From HGM12713 sp045593725 (GTDB lineage Bacteria; Bacillota; Clostridia; Oscillospirales; CAG-272): a stretch of 8,657 nt of DNA. Below are positions 1 through 5,435 of the stretch, one piece after another. The stretch covers positions 1 to 8,657 of the forward strand of contig JAZNXE010000012.1 of NCBI GenBank assembly GCA_045593725.1, read 5' to 3'. The notes beneath the pieces were generated by a model that was not told the origin of the DNA, made no database searches, and saw only the letters and a program-made list of their open reading frames with translations. The position numbers and the translations under genes were made by a program. Within the stretch, counting starts at the first letter, position 1. Each line of letters opens with the position of its first letter.

Positions 1-40
1 TCAGCTTCGCTGACAGCTCCCTTTACACAAGGGAGCCTTT
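1..40 (-). repeat. Palindromic intergenic repeat, cut by the window edge
   Basis: Two adjacent hairpins are visible: TCAGC/GCTGA (1-5 with 9-13, loop TTC) and GCTCCCTT/AAGGGAGC (16-23 with 29-36, loop TACAC). Read on the minus strand, the order is a GGCTCCCTT hairpin, then TG, then a small CAGC/GCTG hairpin. This is the same layout as the element at 3627-3723, so the two are probably diverged copies of one repeat family. The element runs off the left edge. It has no coding potential. Confidence 0.65.
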
Positions 41-100
41 GGCACGAGAACATTATGCGCTGACTTTTTTGCTTTCTGCTCGTCGGCAAAGCCTACATGG

Positions 101-125
101 AACCCCGCCACTATGGCGGGGTTTT
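101..125. terminator. Strong GC hairpin, probable intrinsic terminator
   Basis: AACCCCGCCA (101-110) pairs perfectly with TGGCGGGGTT (114-123) around the loop CTA. TTTT follows on the plus strand and AA precedes it. It could end a plus-strand transcript entering from the left, or act as a second stop for the minus-strand operon. The core CCGC-TATG-GCGG resembles the CCCGC/GCGGG hairpin at 3690-3703, so it may instead be part of a repeat. Confidence 0.6.
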
Positions 126-136
126 CGTGATACAAT

Positions 137-168
137 AAAAAAGACGGAACAGTGTTCCGTCTTTTTTT
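137..168. terminator. Bidirectional intrinsic terminator of the three-gene operon
   Basis: GACGGAAC (143-150) pairs with GTTCCGTC (154-161) around loop AGT. The stem extends as six A opposite six T, with T-runs on both strands (A137-142, T162-168). This is a textbook rho-independent terminator in both directions. It lies about 90 nt beyond the stop codon of the GGGtGRT gene and most likely ends the minus-strand operon. Confidence 0.88.
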
Positions 169-188
169 ATTCAATGGATGGTTGATAG

Positions 189-231
189 GGGTCATTCTTG
201 AAATGACCCGAGGGCGCTTTATAAAGCACCC
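189..231. repeat. Two adjacent hairpins in the operon 3' untranslated region
   Basis: GGGTCATT (189-196) pairs with AATGACCC (202-209). Directly after it GGGCGCTTT (212-220) pairs with AAAGCACCC (223-231, one mismatch). Neither has a T-run, so they do not look like terminators. They lie between the stop codon of the last operon gene (256) and the terminator at 137-167 and would be folded in the mRNA tail. A role in 3' end stability is possible but is inference. Confidence 0.6.
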
Positions 232-255
232 TTATGAGGTCAAATCAACGTGGAA

Positions 256-1254
256 TTATTTGCTTGCTTCCTCAATAGCAACCGCAACTGCAACGGTCAT
301 ACCAACCATGGGGTTGTTACCAGCTCCAATGAGACCCATCATTTCTACGTGAGCGGGAACAGAGGAAGAGCCTGCGAACTGAGCGTCGCCATGCATTCTT
401 CCGAGAGTATCGGTCATACCGTAGGAAGCGGGTCCTGCCGCCATGTTATCGGGGTGAAGCGTACGTCCTGTGCCGCCGCCCGAAGCAACAGAGAAATACT
501 TAACGCCGTTCTCCATAGCCCACTTCTTGTATGTACCCGCAACGGGGTGCTGGAATCTGGTGGGGTTGGTGGAGTTACCGGTAATGGAAACACCTACGTT
601 CTCAAGGCGCATAATTGCAACGCCCTCGGGAACGCTGTCGGAGCCGTAGCACTTAACGTCAGCTCTGGGACCCTTGGAGAATGCCTTCTCGGAGAGAACA
701 GCGACCTCCTCGGTGTAGGGGTCAAACTTTGTCTCTACGTATGTAAAGCCGTTGATTCTGGAAATGATGTAAGCAGCGTCCTTTCCAAGACCGTTAAGAA
801 TAACGCGCAGAGGCTTAACTCTTACCTTGTTTGCGTTGAGAGCTATCTTGATAGCGCCCTCTGCAGCCGCGAAGGACTCGTGACCTGCGAGGAAGCAGAA
901 GCACTCGGTCTCCTCGGAAAGGAGCATTGCGCCCAGATTTCCGTGTCCAAGACCAACCTTACGGTTCTCCGCAACAGAGCCGGGGATACAGAAGGACTGA
1001 AGTCCTATACCGATAGCAGCCGCTGCGTCGCTTGCCTTTGTGCAGCCCTTCTTGATTGCGATAGCCGCGCCAACAGTGTATGCCCACTTTGCGTTCTCGA
1101 AGCAGATGGGCTGGGTCTCCTCAACTATCTTGTAAGGGTCGATGCCGTAAGCGTCGCATATCTCCTTGCACTCGTCGATGGAGCTGATACCGTATTCCTT
1201 GAGAGCAGCGAGTATCTTCGCCTCTCTTCTTTCGTAACCTTCAAACTTAGCCAT
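256..1254 (-). CDS. GGGtGRT family protein, function unknown
   Basis: This 332-residue protein carries the signature GGGTGRT at residues 259-265, which defines the Pfam family called GGGtGRT protein. The family has no established biochemical role that I know of. Other visible features are a glycine-rich stretch GLGHGNLGAM (101-110), a nearby CFC (118-120), ALNANKVRVKPLRVILNGLGKDA (about 138-160) and eight cysteines (29, 33, 51, 71, 89, 118, 120, 202). It has no signal peptide and no clear membrane segment except a hydrophobic, Gly/Ala-rich C-terminus, so it is probably cytosolic. The start is fixed by AAGGAGGT (1263-1270) 8 nt upstream. It is the last gene of the operon, 19 nt after the NifU-like gene; that neighbour suggests an iron-sulfur or redox link, which is inference. 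Family call firm, function open. Confidence 0.9.
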   Translation of the reverse strand: MAKFEGYERREAKILAALKEYGISSIDECKEICDAYGIDPYKIVEETQPICFENAKWAYTVGAAIAIKKGCTKASDAAAAIGIGLQSFCIPGSVAENRKVGLGHGNLGAMLLSEETECFCFLAGHESFAAAEGAIKIALNANKVRVKPLRVILNGLGKDAAYIISRINGFTYVETKFDPYTEEVAVLSEKAFSKGPRADVKCYGSDSVPEGVAIMRLENVGVSITGNSTNPTRFQHPVAGTYKKWAMENGVKYFSVASGGGTGRTLHPDNMAAGPASYGMTDTLGRMHGDAQFAGSSSVPAHVEMMGLIGAGNNPMVGMTVAVAVAIEEASK

Positions 1255-1273
1255 TATACATTACCTCCTTTAA

Positions 1274-1990
1274 TTATTCTTTACGGGGGTCAATGTACTT
1301 TGCAGCATCATTGAATCTACCGTATGTACCCTTGGACTTCTCGTAAGCTTCGTTAGGCTCCATGCCCTTCTTGATGAAATCGGTCATCTTGCCAAGAGAA
1401 ACGAACTCGTATCCAATAACCTCGTTGTTCTCGTCAAGAGCCATTCTTGTGCAGTAGCCTTCGGTCATTTCAAGGTAACGAACACCCTTAGCCTTGGTTC
1501 CGTACATAGTACCAACCATGGAACGCTCACCCTTACCAAGGTCCTCCATACCAGCTCCGATAACCAGACCGTTCTCGGAGAAGGCAGACTGGCTGCGACC
1601 GTAAACTATCTGAAGGAAAAGCTCTCTCATAGCTGTGTTGATAGCGTCACACACAAGGTCGGTGTTGAGCGCCTCAAGAAGAGTCTTGCCGGGAAGTATC
1701 TCTGCCGCCATAGCCGCGGAGTGGGTCATACCCGAGCATCCGATGGTCTCAACGAGAGCCTCCTCGATGATACCGTTCTTTACGTTAAGAGAAAGCTTGC
1801 AGGCTCCCTGCTGGGGCGCGCACCAGCCCACACCGTGAGTGTAAGCCGAGATGTCGCTTATCTGCTTTGCCTCTACCCACTTGCCCTCCTCGGGAATGGG
1901 AGCGGGACCGTGCTTAGGACCCTTTGTTACAGTACACATTTCCTGAACCTCACGGCTCATTGCGTACTCGCAAATGTTTTCTTTGCTCAT
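1274..1990 (-). CDS. NifU/IscU-like iron-sulfur cluster scaffold protein
   Basis: This 238-residue protein contains a NifU N-terminal (IscU-like) domain at about residues 45-130. The run GACKLSLNVKNGIIEEA followed by TIGCSGMTHSAAMA matches the IscU pattern CGDxxKLxIxV...GIIEDA...GCGSAIASS. Cys85 corresponds to the second scaffold cysteine; Cys57 or Cys64 is the candidate first and Cys114 a possible third ligand. The protein is much longer than IscU (about 128 residues): an N-terminal segment (1-44) with Cys7 and Cys19, and a C-terminal extension (about 140-238) with Cys180, are extra. No IscS/SufS desulfurase gene lies nearby, so it is probably a dedicated scaffold or carrier for the GGGtGRT partner rather than the general machinery (inference). 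AAGGAGAT precedes the start. Second gene of the operon. Confidence 0.85.
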   Translation of the reverse strand: MSKENICEYAMSREVQEMCTVTKGPKHGPAPIPEEGKWVEAKQISDISAYTHGVGWCAPQQGACKLSLNVKNGIIEEALVETIGCSGMTHSAAMAAEILPGKTLLEALNTDLVCDAINTAMRELFLQIVYGRSQSAFSENGLVIGAGMEDLGKGERSMVGTMYGTKAKGVRYLEMTEGYCTRMALDENNEVIGYEFVSLGKMTDFIKKGMEPNEAYEKSKGTYGRFNDAAKYIDPRKE

Positions 1991-2023
1991 TGTTTTATCT
2001 CCTTATTTTAATTTTTTATGTGA

Positions 2024-2593
2024 TTATTTTACGATCTCGCCGTAAACCTCGCCGAAGGCGCAAGCGGCATTGGACTCGTCGGTGTCGATATGCATAGCCA
2101 GAGCAAATTTGTCGCTTACTCTTACTACTACGTCACCGAAGGTGAGAGGACGGGCGGTGTTGAGTCTTACCTCAACTATCTCCTTATCTGAAACTCCAAG
2201 CTCCTCCGCGTCTGTGGGAGTCATATGTATATGACGCTTAGCGGCGATAACTCCACCCTTTACCTCAACAGAGCCGCAGGGACCCTCAATAACGCAATCT
2301 CCGCTTCCCGCGATATCACCCGACTCGCGAACGGGAGCAATAACACCTATGGTACGGGCGTCGGTAAGCGAAAGCTCTACCTGGTCCGCAGGTCTTGTAG
2401 GACCGAGGATACTCGCCTTAAGTGAGCCTTTGGGTCCCTTAACGGTAACCTTCTCCTCACAAGCGAACTGACCGGGCTGGCTCAGGTCCTTTTTGTTTGT
2501 CAGCTTATGTCCCTTGCCGAACAGTATCTCGAGAGTTTCCTCGGTAATGTGGGCGTGTCTTGCCGACGTTTCAACTATAAACTTCTTTGCCAT
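2024..2593 (-). CDS. pduL: PduL-type phosphate acyltransferase (phosphotransacylase)
   Basis: The 189-residue protein has the PTAC/PduL signature: SARHAHI (10-16), LGPTR (63-67) and RHIHM (120-124). His13, His15, Glu73, His121, His123 and His168 match in order and spacing the six ligands of the two-metal site known for PduL. The family transfers an acyl group between CoA and phosphate (propanoyl- or acetyl-CoA to acyl phosphate), often feeding an acyl kinase for ATP synthesis. It has no N-terminal encapsulation extension and no shell-protein genes nearby, so it is probably a free cytosolic enzyme used as an alternative to Pta. First gene of the operon. Its ribosome site is odd: the only good candidate, AAAGGA (2609-2614), lies 15 nt from the ATG. 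Confidence 0.92.
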   Translation of the reverse strand: MAKKFIVETSARHAHITEETLEILFGKGHKLTNKKDLSQPGQFACEEKVTVKGPKGSLKASILGPTRPADQVELSLTDARTIGVIAPVRESGDIAGSGDCVIEGPCGSVEVKGGVIAAKRHIHMTPTDAEELGVSDKEIVEVRLNTARPLTFGDVVVRVSDKFALAMHIDTDESNAACAFGEVYGEIVK

Positions 2594-2606
2594 GATCGTA
2601 AAACAT
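2571..2606 (-). other. Possible 11-codon leader ORF overlapping the pduL start
   Basis: On the minus strand an ATG sits just after AAAGGAAT and reads MFYDHGKEVYS before a TGA inside the pduL coding region, in another frame. It would overlap the pduL start codon. The spacing from the purine run to this ATG is short (2-3 nt), so initiation there would also be imperfect. It may be chance; it is listed because pduL lacks a normally spaced ribosome site. Confidence 0.15.
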
Positions 2607-2676
2607 ATTCCTTTCTGTTTTTACTTTGTTTTCGGACATTTTTCGCAGATTGTTAAAAAAATGCCCAATTTTTTAT

Positions 2677-2705
2677 ATTATATCACATATTTTTAAAATT
2701 GTAAA
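2677..2705 (-). promoter_or_regulatory. Sigma-A promoter of the pduL operon
   Basis: On the minus strand TTTACA (2700-2705) and TATAAT (2677-2682) are separated by exactly 17 nt, and a TG one base before the -10 makes it an extended -10. This is close to consensus. Transcription would start near 2670, giving a leader of about 75 nt before pduL. The flanking sequence is strongly AT-rich. Confidence 0.82.
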
Positions 2706-2778
2706 GATTTAAAGGGCAAAATTCTGCAAATAATATCAATAAATATTCAGGATGGTTTACCAAATACACGGAGGTTTT

Positions 2779-3477
2779 ATGGATAACGCAGAGCAAAAGA
2801 AAAAATATCACAAGGAGTCCTCACAGGACAGCGGCTCAAAGAAAAACGAAAGAGATTACAATGACGCCGCTGTGGAAACCTCGGGAAAGAGCCGCATACA
2901 CTGCCTTTCCATAATAGGACAGATAGAGGGTCACTATTTTCTGCCCGAGGGACAAAAGGCTACCAAATACGAGCAGATAATTCCCGAGCTTGTGGATATT
3001 GAGGAAAACGACGAGATAGACGGTCTGCTGATAATACTCAATACTATGGGGGGCGACGTGGAGGCGGGAATGGCAATTGCCGAGATGATAGCATCAATGA
3101 AGAAGCCCTCGGTTTCATTGGTGCTTGGAGGAGGTCACTCTATCGGCGTACCTCTTGCAACAGCGGCAAAGAAGTCCTTTATCGTGTCCTCAGCCACTAT
3201 GACCCTACACCCCGTCCGCGTCAACGGCATAGTTCTTGGCGCGCCCCAGACCTTTCATTATTTTGAGGATATGCAGAAGCGCATAGTAAAATTTATCTGC
3301 GACCACTCCTCCTCCACCCCCGATATAATCCGCGAGCTGATGATGCGTCCCGACGAGCTTGCCACCGATATCGGCTCTATAATCGAGGGGCGCGAGGCTG
3401 TGGAGTACGGCATAATAGATGCCGTAGGCGGTCTTTCCGATGCCCTCGCCGCCCTCAGGGAAATGAAAAATAGTTAG
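2779..3477 (+). CDS. tepA: TepA/ClpP-like serine protease
   Basis: This ClpP-fold protein resembles TepA (translocation-enhancing peptidase, YmfB of Bacillus). An earlier in-frame ATG exists at 2752 but has no ribosome site; GGAGG (2770-2774) points to the ATG at 2779, giving 232 residues. In that numbering the nucleophile is Ser121 in GGGHSIGVPLA, the catalytic histidine is His144 in MTLHPVR, and Asp197 is the likely third member. LNTMGGDVEAGMAIAEMI (about 87-104) matches the ClpP LNSPGG region and REAVEYGIIDAVG the ClpP C-terminal turn. A charged, low-complexity N-terminus of about 35 residues precedes the fold. There is no signal peptide, so it is cytosolic. In Bacillus tepA sits beside spoIIIE/ftsK; here that neighbour is absent. 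Substrates are not established. Confidence 0.9.
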   Translation: MDNAEQKKKYHKESSQDSGSKKNERDYNDAAVETSGKSRIHCLSIIGQIEGHYFLPEGQKATKYEQIIPELVDIEENDEIDGLLIILNTMGGDVEAGMAIAEMIASMKKPSVSLVLGGGHSIGVPLATAAKKSFIVSSATMTLHPVRVNGIVLGAPQTFHYFEDMQKRIVKFICDHSSSTPDIIRELMMRPDELATDIGSIIEGREAVEYGIIDAVGGLSDALAALREMKNS

Positions 3478-3493
3478 CTTGTATCACGATTTT

Positions 3494-3532
3494 GCCACCT
3501 TTCTTTCGTGAAAGGTGGCGCCAAAGAACTTG
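3494..3532 (+). repeat. CCACCTTTC hairpin repeat, copy 1
   Basis: GCCACCTTTC (3494-3503) pairs perfectly with GAAAGGTGGC (3510-3519) around TTTCGT, followed by GCCAAAGAACTT. It starts 16 nt after the tepA stop codon. There is no T-run after the stem, so it is not a standard intrinsic terminator. A second copy at 6622-6660 has the same core, the same trailing sequence and the same position just after a plus-strand gene. Confidence 0.85.
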
Positions 3533-3626
3533 ATAAAAGATTTTTATTACACCCTACGAATAAGTAGCGCATAATTTTTGTTGATTGCTGTCGAAAACCT
3601 ATGCGATAAAAAAGTTACCCCAAAAA

Positions 3627-3723
3627 GCCTCTCCTTTTGGGAGAGGTGGCAGCCGTAGGCTGACGGAGAGGGTTGAATACGCCCTCTCACCCGCTATGGC
3701 GGGAGCTCTCCCACAGGGAGAGC
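3627..3723 (+). repeat. Multi-hairpin intergenic element (MITE-like)
   Basis: Four successive hairpins are visible: CCTCTCC/GGAGAGG (3628-3634 with 3640-3646), AGCC/GGCT (3651-3654 with 3658-3661), CCCGC/GCGGG (3690-3694 with 3699-3703) and GCTCTCCC/GGGAGAGC (3705-3712 with 3716-3723). The ends are roughly inverted (AAGCCTCTCC at the left, GGGAGAGCCT at the right), as in a small non-autonomous element. The phrase GAGGTGGC...GACGGAGAGGG is one I recall from repeats scattered in gut Clostridia. The fragment at 1-40 appears to be a relative in the opposite orientation. Confidence 0.75.
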
Positions 3724-3842
3724 CTGACGAGCACAACCGTTTATAGCAAAACCGTATTCGTTACACTGCAACCCCCACAAACGTACTCGCTTTGAATTTT
3801 ATTATAGCTTGTAGGGATGCTCCAACATTTTTCGGTCACAAA

Positions 3843-3873
3843 GAAAGAGCAAGCACAAGCAGCTTGCTCTTTC
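3843..3873 (-). terminator. Terminator of the thioesterase gene
   Basis: GAAAGAGCAAGC (3843-3854) pairs perfectly over 12 bp with GCTTGCTCTTTC (3862-3873), loop of 7 nt. On the minus strand it lies 17 nt past the stop codon of the thioesterase gene and is followed by a short TTTG run. The T-tract is weak, so efficiency is uncertain. Confidence 0.65.
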
Positions 3874-3889
3874 CTCCATATACATTGGC

Positions 3890-4288
3890 TTATCCCCCCA
3901 CCACAAAGCCTGTGGTGGTAACGTAGGCAATATCCGCTCCCGTGTCATCGGTTATCATTATCTTGTAAAAGCAGGTCTTTTTCCCTGCTCTTATTTTTTC
4001 GGTTTCGGCATAGAGTGTATCTCCCTTGGGCGCAGAAAGATAAACTATCTGTGAGGTCTGTGTAACGGTTGGCGGCTGCTTGAAATTCGAGGCAATGGCA
4101 AAGGCGTAATCCGCCATAGTAAAATACACTCCTCCCATAACGTGCCCCAAGGCATTTTTGTGCCTGTCATCTATTGTTAGTGAGCACTTCGCGTATCCCG
4201 CCTCGGCGGCAAGTATCTCTATGCCCGTCTGCTTCGAGGCGTATATGTCCTGACCGAAGTATTCCTTTGCAAGCTCAAGGTCGTTCAT
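3890..4288 (-). CDS. PaaI-like hotdog-fold thioesterase
   Basis: The 132-residue length and the motif KNALGHVMGGVYFTMADYAFAIASN (44-68) identify a single hotdog domain of the PaaI/4HBT type. Such enzymes hydrolyse acyl- or aryl-CoA thioesters as homotetramers or dimers in the cytosol. Asn45, Gly52-Gly53 and Asp60 align with the usual active-site positions. The histidine of the usual HGG motif is replaced by Met51, with a histidine two residues earlier (His49); I believe MGG variants occur elsewhere in the family. QTSQIVYLSAPKGDTLYAETEKI (77-99) is the typical second half. AAGGGATAAGGAA precedes the ATG. It is monocistronic, with its own promoter and terminator. Substrate cannot be told from sequence. 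Confidence 0.87.
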   Translation of the reverse strand: MNDLELAKEYFGQDIYASKQTGIEILAAEAGYAKCSLTIDDRHKNALGHVMGGVYFTMADYAFAIASNFKQPPTVTQTSQIVYLSAPKGDTLYAETEKIRAGKKTCFYKIMITDDTGADIAYVTTTGFVVGG

Positions 4289-4350
4289 TTCCTTATCCCT
4301 TTCTACCCTTGTTTTTATTTATTTTGTTCCAAAGAATAACTTTTATTCCT

Positions 4351-4379
4351 ATTTTACCATATAAAGCTCCTCTTTACAA
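4351..4379 (-). promoter_or_regulatory. Sigma-A promoter of the thioesterase gene
   Basis: On the minus strand TTGTAA (4374-4379) and TAAAAT (4351-4356) are 17 nt apart, with TG placed as an extended -10 (TGGTAAAAT). The predicted transcript starts near 4345, leaving a leader of about 57 nt. Confidence 0.7.
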
Positions 4380-4412
4380 TACAAAGACAAAAATATTTAA
4401 AATTTCAAAGGC

Positions 4413-4443
4413 TGAATAAAAGAAATAAAATGGGTAAAAAATA
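4413..4443 (+). promoter_or_regulatory. Forespore-type (sigma-F/G-like) promoter of the SpoIIQ-like gene
   Basis: TGAATA (4413-4418), 14 nt, then GGTAAAAAATA (4433-4443). This resembles the -35 (GnATA/TGAATA) and -10 (GGnnAnAnT) of forespore sigma factors, allowing one extra base in the -10. Almost the same arrangement precedes spoIVB at 5351-5380. The predicted start near 4452 is suitably upstream of AAAGGAG (4461-4467). Confidence 0.55.
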
Positions 4444-4476
4444 AGGACAGTAAATAACAAAAAGGAGTATAAAAAT

Positions 4477-5214
4477 ATGCCTTCATCTTTTAATAACAAC
4501 AATAAAGGCTTCCCGAGTAACTCGGAAAACAAAAAAATAAGCCGCTCCACAGTGCTGACTCTCGTGGCTCTGGCAATAGCCATAATAACGATTATAACCG
4601 CGGCTGTTATCGCGAACAGAACCAAGGAGCCAACAGAGCTTCCAGACACACCGAGCACAGAGACTCCCAAGGACACGGAGCCATCGGAAAATCCTACGGA
4701 TGAACCCGAACAAACACCTACCAAGAAGCCCTCAGGCTCTGCCGAGGCGGGAAATAAGCTTCCCTCCTTCTCGCTCCCCGTAAGCGGAACCATATCCAGC
4801 TACCACGACCCCGACCTTCAGGTGTTTTCCCAGACAATGCAGGATTACAGAGTGCATCTGGGCATAGACCTTGTAACTAAGGAAAACGCTCCCGTATATT
4901 CGGCGGCAGATGGAAAGATATCCAAAATATGGGTAGATCCTATGATGGGCTACTGTATGGCTATAAGCCACTCGGGCAACTGCGTTACCGTTTATAAAAA
5001 TCTTGCCGACGTTCTTCCCGAGGGAATATCAGAGGGAGTATCGGTGCGCTCTGGACAGATAATAGCCACCGTTGGCGAGAGCGCTATGGTAGAGGTAGGC
5101 AGCGAGCCTCACCTCCACTTTGAGATGACCGTGGGCGACCTTGAGGTGGACCCTCTTGAGTACTTCGACGAAGCCGACCTTGAATCAATAAAAACAGATT
5201 CCTCTCACGAATAA
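4477..5214 (+). CDS. spoIIQ: SpoIIQ-like membrane-anchored M23 (LytM) peptidase
   Basis: A 245-residue protein with a short cytosolic N-terminus, one membrane segment (about 24-46), a Pro/Thr/Glu-rich linker (50-90) and an M23/LytM domain (about 98-230). The segment SQTMQDYRVHLGIDLVT (118-134) is typical of SpoIIQ. SpoIIQ is a forespore membrane protein whose LytM domain faces the intermembrane space and binds mother-cell SpoIIIAH to form the engulfment channel. The zinc and catalytic residues look complete: His127, Asp131, His165 in ISHSGN, and the HLH pair His212/His214. Bacillus SpoIIQ has lost a ligand, while the Clostridioides protein keeps the site. AAAGGAG lies 9 nt before the ATG. Another M23 cell-wall hydrolase is the alternative, but the anchor, linker and adjacency to spoIVB favour SpoIIQ. 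Confidence 0.8.
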   Translation: MPSSFNNNNKGFPSNSENKKISRSTVLTLVALAIAIITIITAAVIANRTKEPTELPDTPSTETPKDTEPSENPTDEPEQTPTKKPSGSAEAGNKLPSFSLPVSGTISSYHDPDLQVFSQTMQDYRVHLGIDLVTKENAPVYSAADGKISKIWVDPMMGYCMAISHSGNCVTVYKNLADVLPEGISEGVSVRSGQIIATVGESAMVEVGSEPHLHFEMTVGDLEVDPLEYFDEADLESIKTDSSHE

Positions 5215-5220
5215 TAGCAC

Positions 5221-5266
5221 AGCAGAGCTGCCAATTGGGCAAATTAAAGGCAGCTCTGCTTTATTT
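5221..5266 (+). terminator. Terminator after the SpoIIQ-like gene
   Basis: AGCAGAGCTGCC (5221-5232) pairs perfectly over 12 bp with GGCAGCTCTGCT (5249-5260), followed by TTATTTG. The loop is long (16 nt) and contains its own small AATT/AATT pairing. It begins 6 nt after the stop codon. It separates the SpoIIQ-like gene from spoIVB, so the two are probably separate transcripts. Confidence 0.85.
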
Positions 5267-5350
5267 GTACATATAAATGAAGATACTTCCAAGGTATATG
5301 GCTCAGCGGCGTAAAAAAGATTAAAAATCCTTTTTTGAAACATATTGCAA

Positions 5351-5380
5351 TGAATTTTTAGAGCGTCAAGGCAAAAAATA
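5351..5380 (+). promoter_or_regulatory. Forespore-type (sigma-F/G-like) promoter of spoIVB
   Basis: TGAATT (5351-5356), 13 nt, then GGCAAAAAATA (5370-5380). Ten of eleven bases of the -10 block are identical to the block before the SpoIIQ-like gene, and the -35 differs in one base. In Bacillus spoIVB is transcribed in the forespore by sigma-F and sigma-G, which fits. Start would be near 5388. Confidence 0.55.
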
Positions 5381-5385
5381 AATAT

Positions 5386-5405
5386 GCGGACGAAGATTCG
5401 ACCGC
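5386..5405 (+). promoter_or_regulatory. Imperfect palindrome at the spoIVB transcript start
   Basis: GCGG-A-CGA (5386-5393) is mirrored by TCG-A-CCGC (5398-5405), interrupted only by an A-A mismatch. It lies at or just after the predicted transcription start. It could be an operator (for example for a SpoVT-like regulator) or a 5' mRNA hairpin; neither can be shown here. Confidence 0.35.
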
Positions 5406-5435
5406 TAAACCTTCATCTGTAAAGAGGAAAAAGCT

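Larger units (their letters stand above)
3478..3889. other. Gene-free, repeat-rich intergenic region
   Basis: About 410 bp without a credible gene. It holds three things: a CCACCTTTC hairpin repeat just after tepA (3494-3530), a multi-hairpin element (3627-3723), and a terminator-like hairpin (3843-3873) belonging to the converging thioesterase gene. Around 3790-3816 the minus strand reads CCCTACAAGC followed by AT-rich sequence with AAAATT, which resembles the edge of the element at 6887-6934 and may be a decayed copy of it. The short CGCAT/ATGCG pair at 3568-3572 and 3601-3605 is weak. Confidence 0.7.

Noticed and set aside
1..195. Minus-strand open frame of 64 codons
   Set aside because: It runs through two terminator-like palindromes and a repeat, lacks a ribosome site and has no recognisable protein.
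250..1314. Long plus-strand open frame (354 codons) opposite the GGGtGRT gene
   Set aside because: It is antisense to a well-supported family member. Its product is Ser/Leu/Cys-rich with no domain, and it has no ribosome site. It results from the codon pattern of the real gene.
2752..2778. Upstream ATG of tepA adding nine residues
   Set aside because: No Shine-Dalgarno precedes it, and the GGAGG for the ATG at 2779 lies inside this extension.
3478..3889. Several hairpins in succession considered as a CRISPR array
   Set aside because: There are no regularly spaced direct repeats; the hairpins differ from one another and there are no uniform spacers.
4374..4793. Minus-strand open frame of 139 codons over the SpoIIQ-like gene
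   Set aside because: It is antisense to the Pro/Thr/Glu linker, which gives a false Gly/Ser/Val-rich repeat protein. No ribosome site.
5313..5337. AAAAAGATT/AATCCTTTTT pairing upstream of spoIVB as a terminator
   Set aside because: The stem is nearly all A-T and imperfect, and a much better terminator lies just upstream at 5221-5266.
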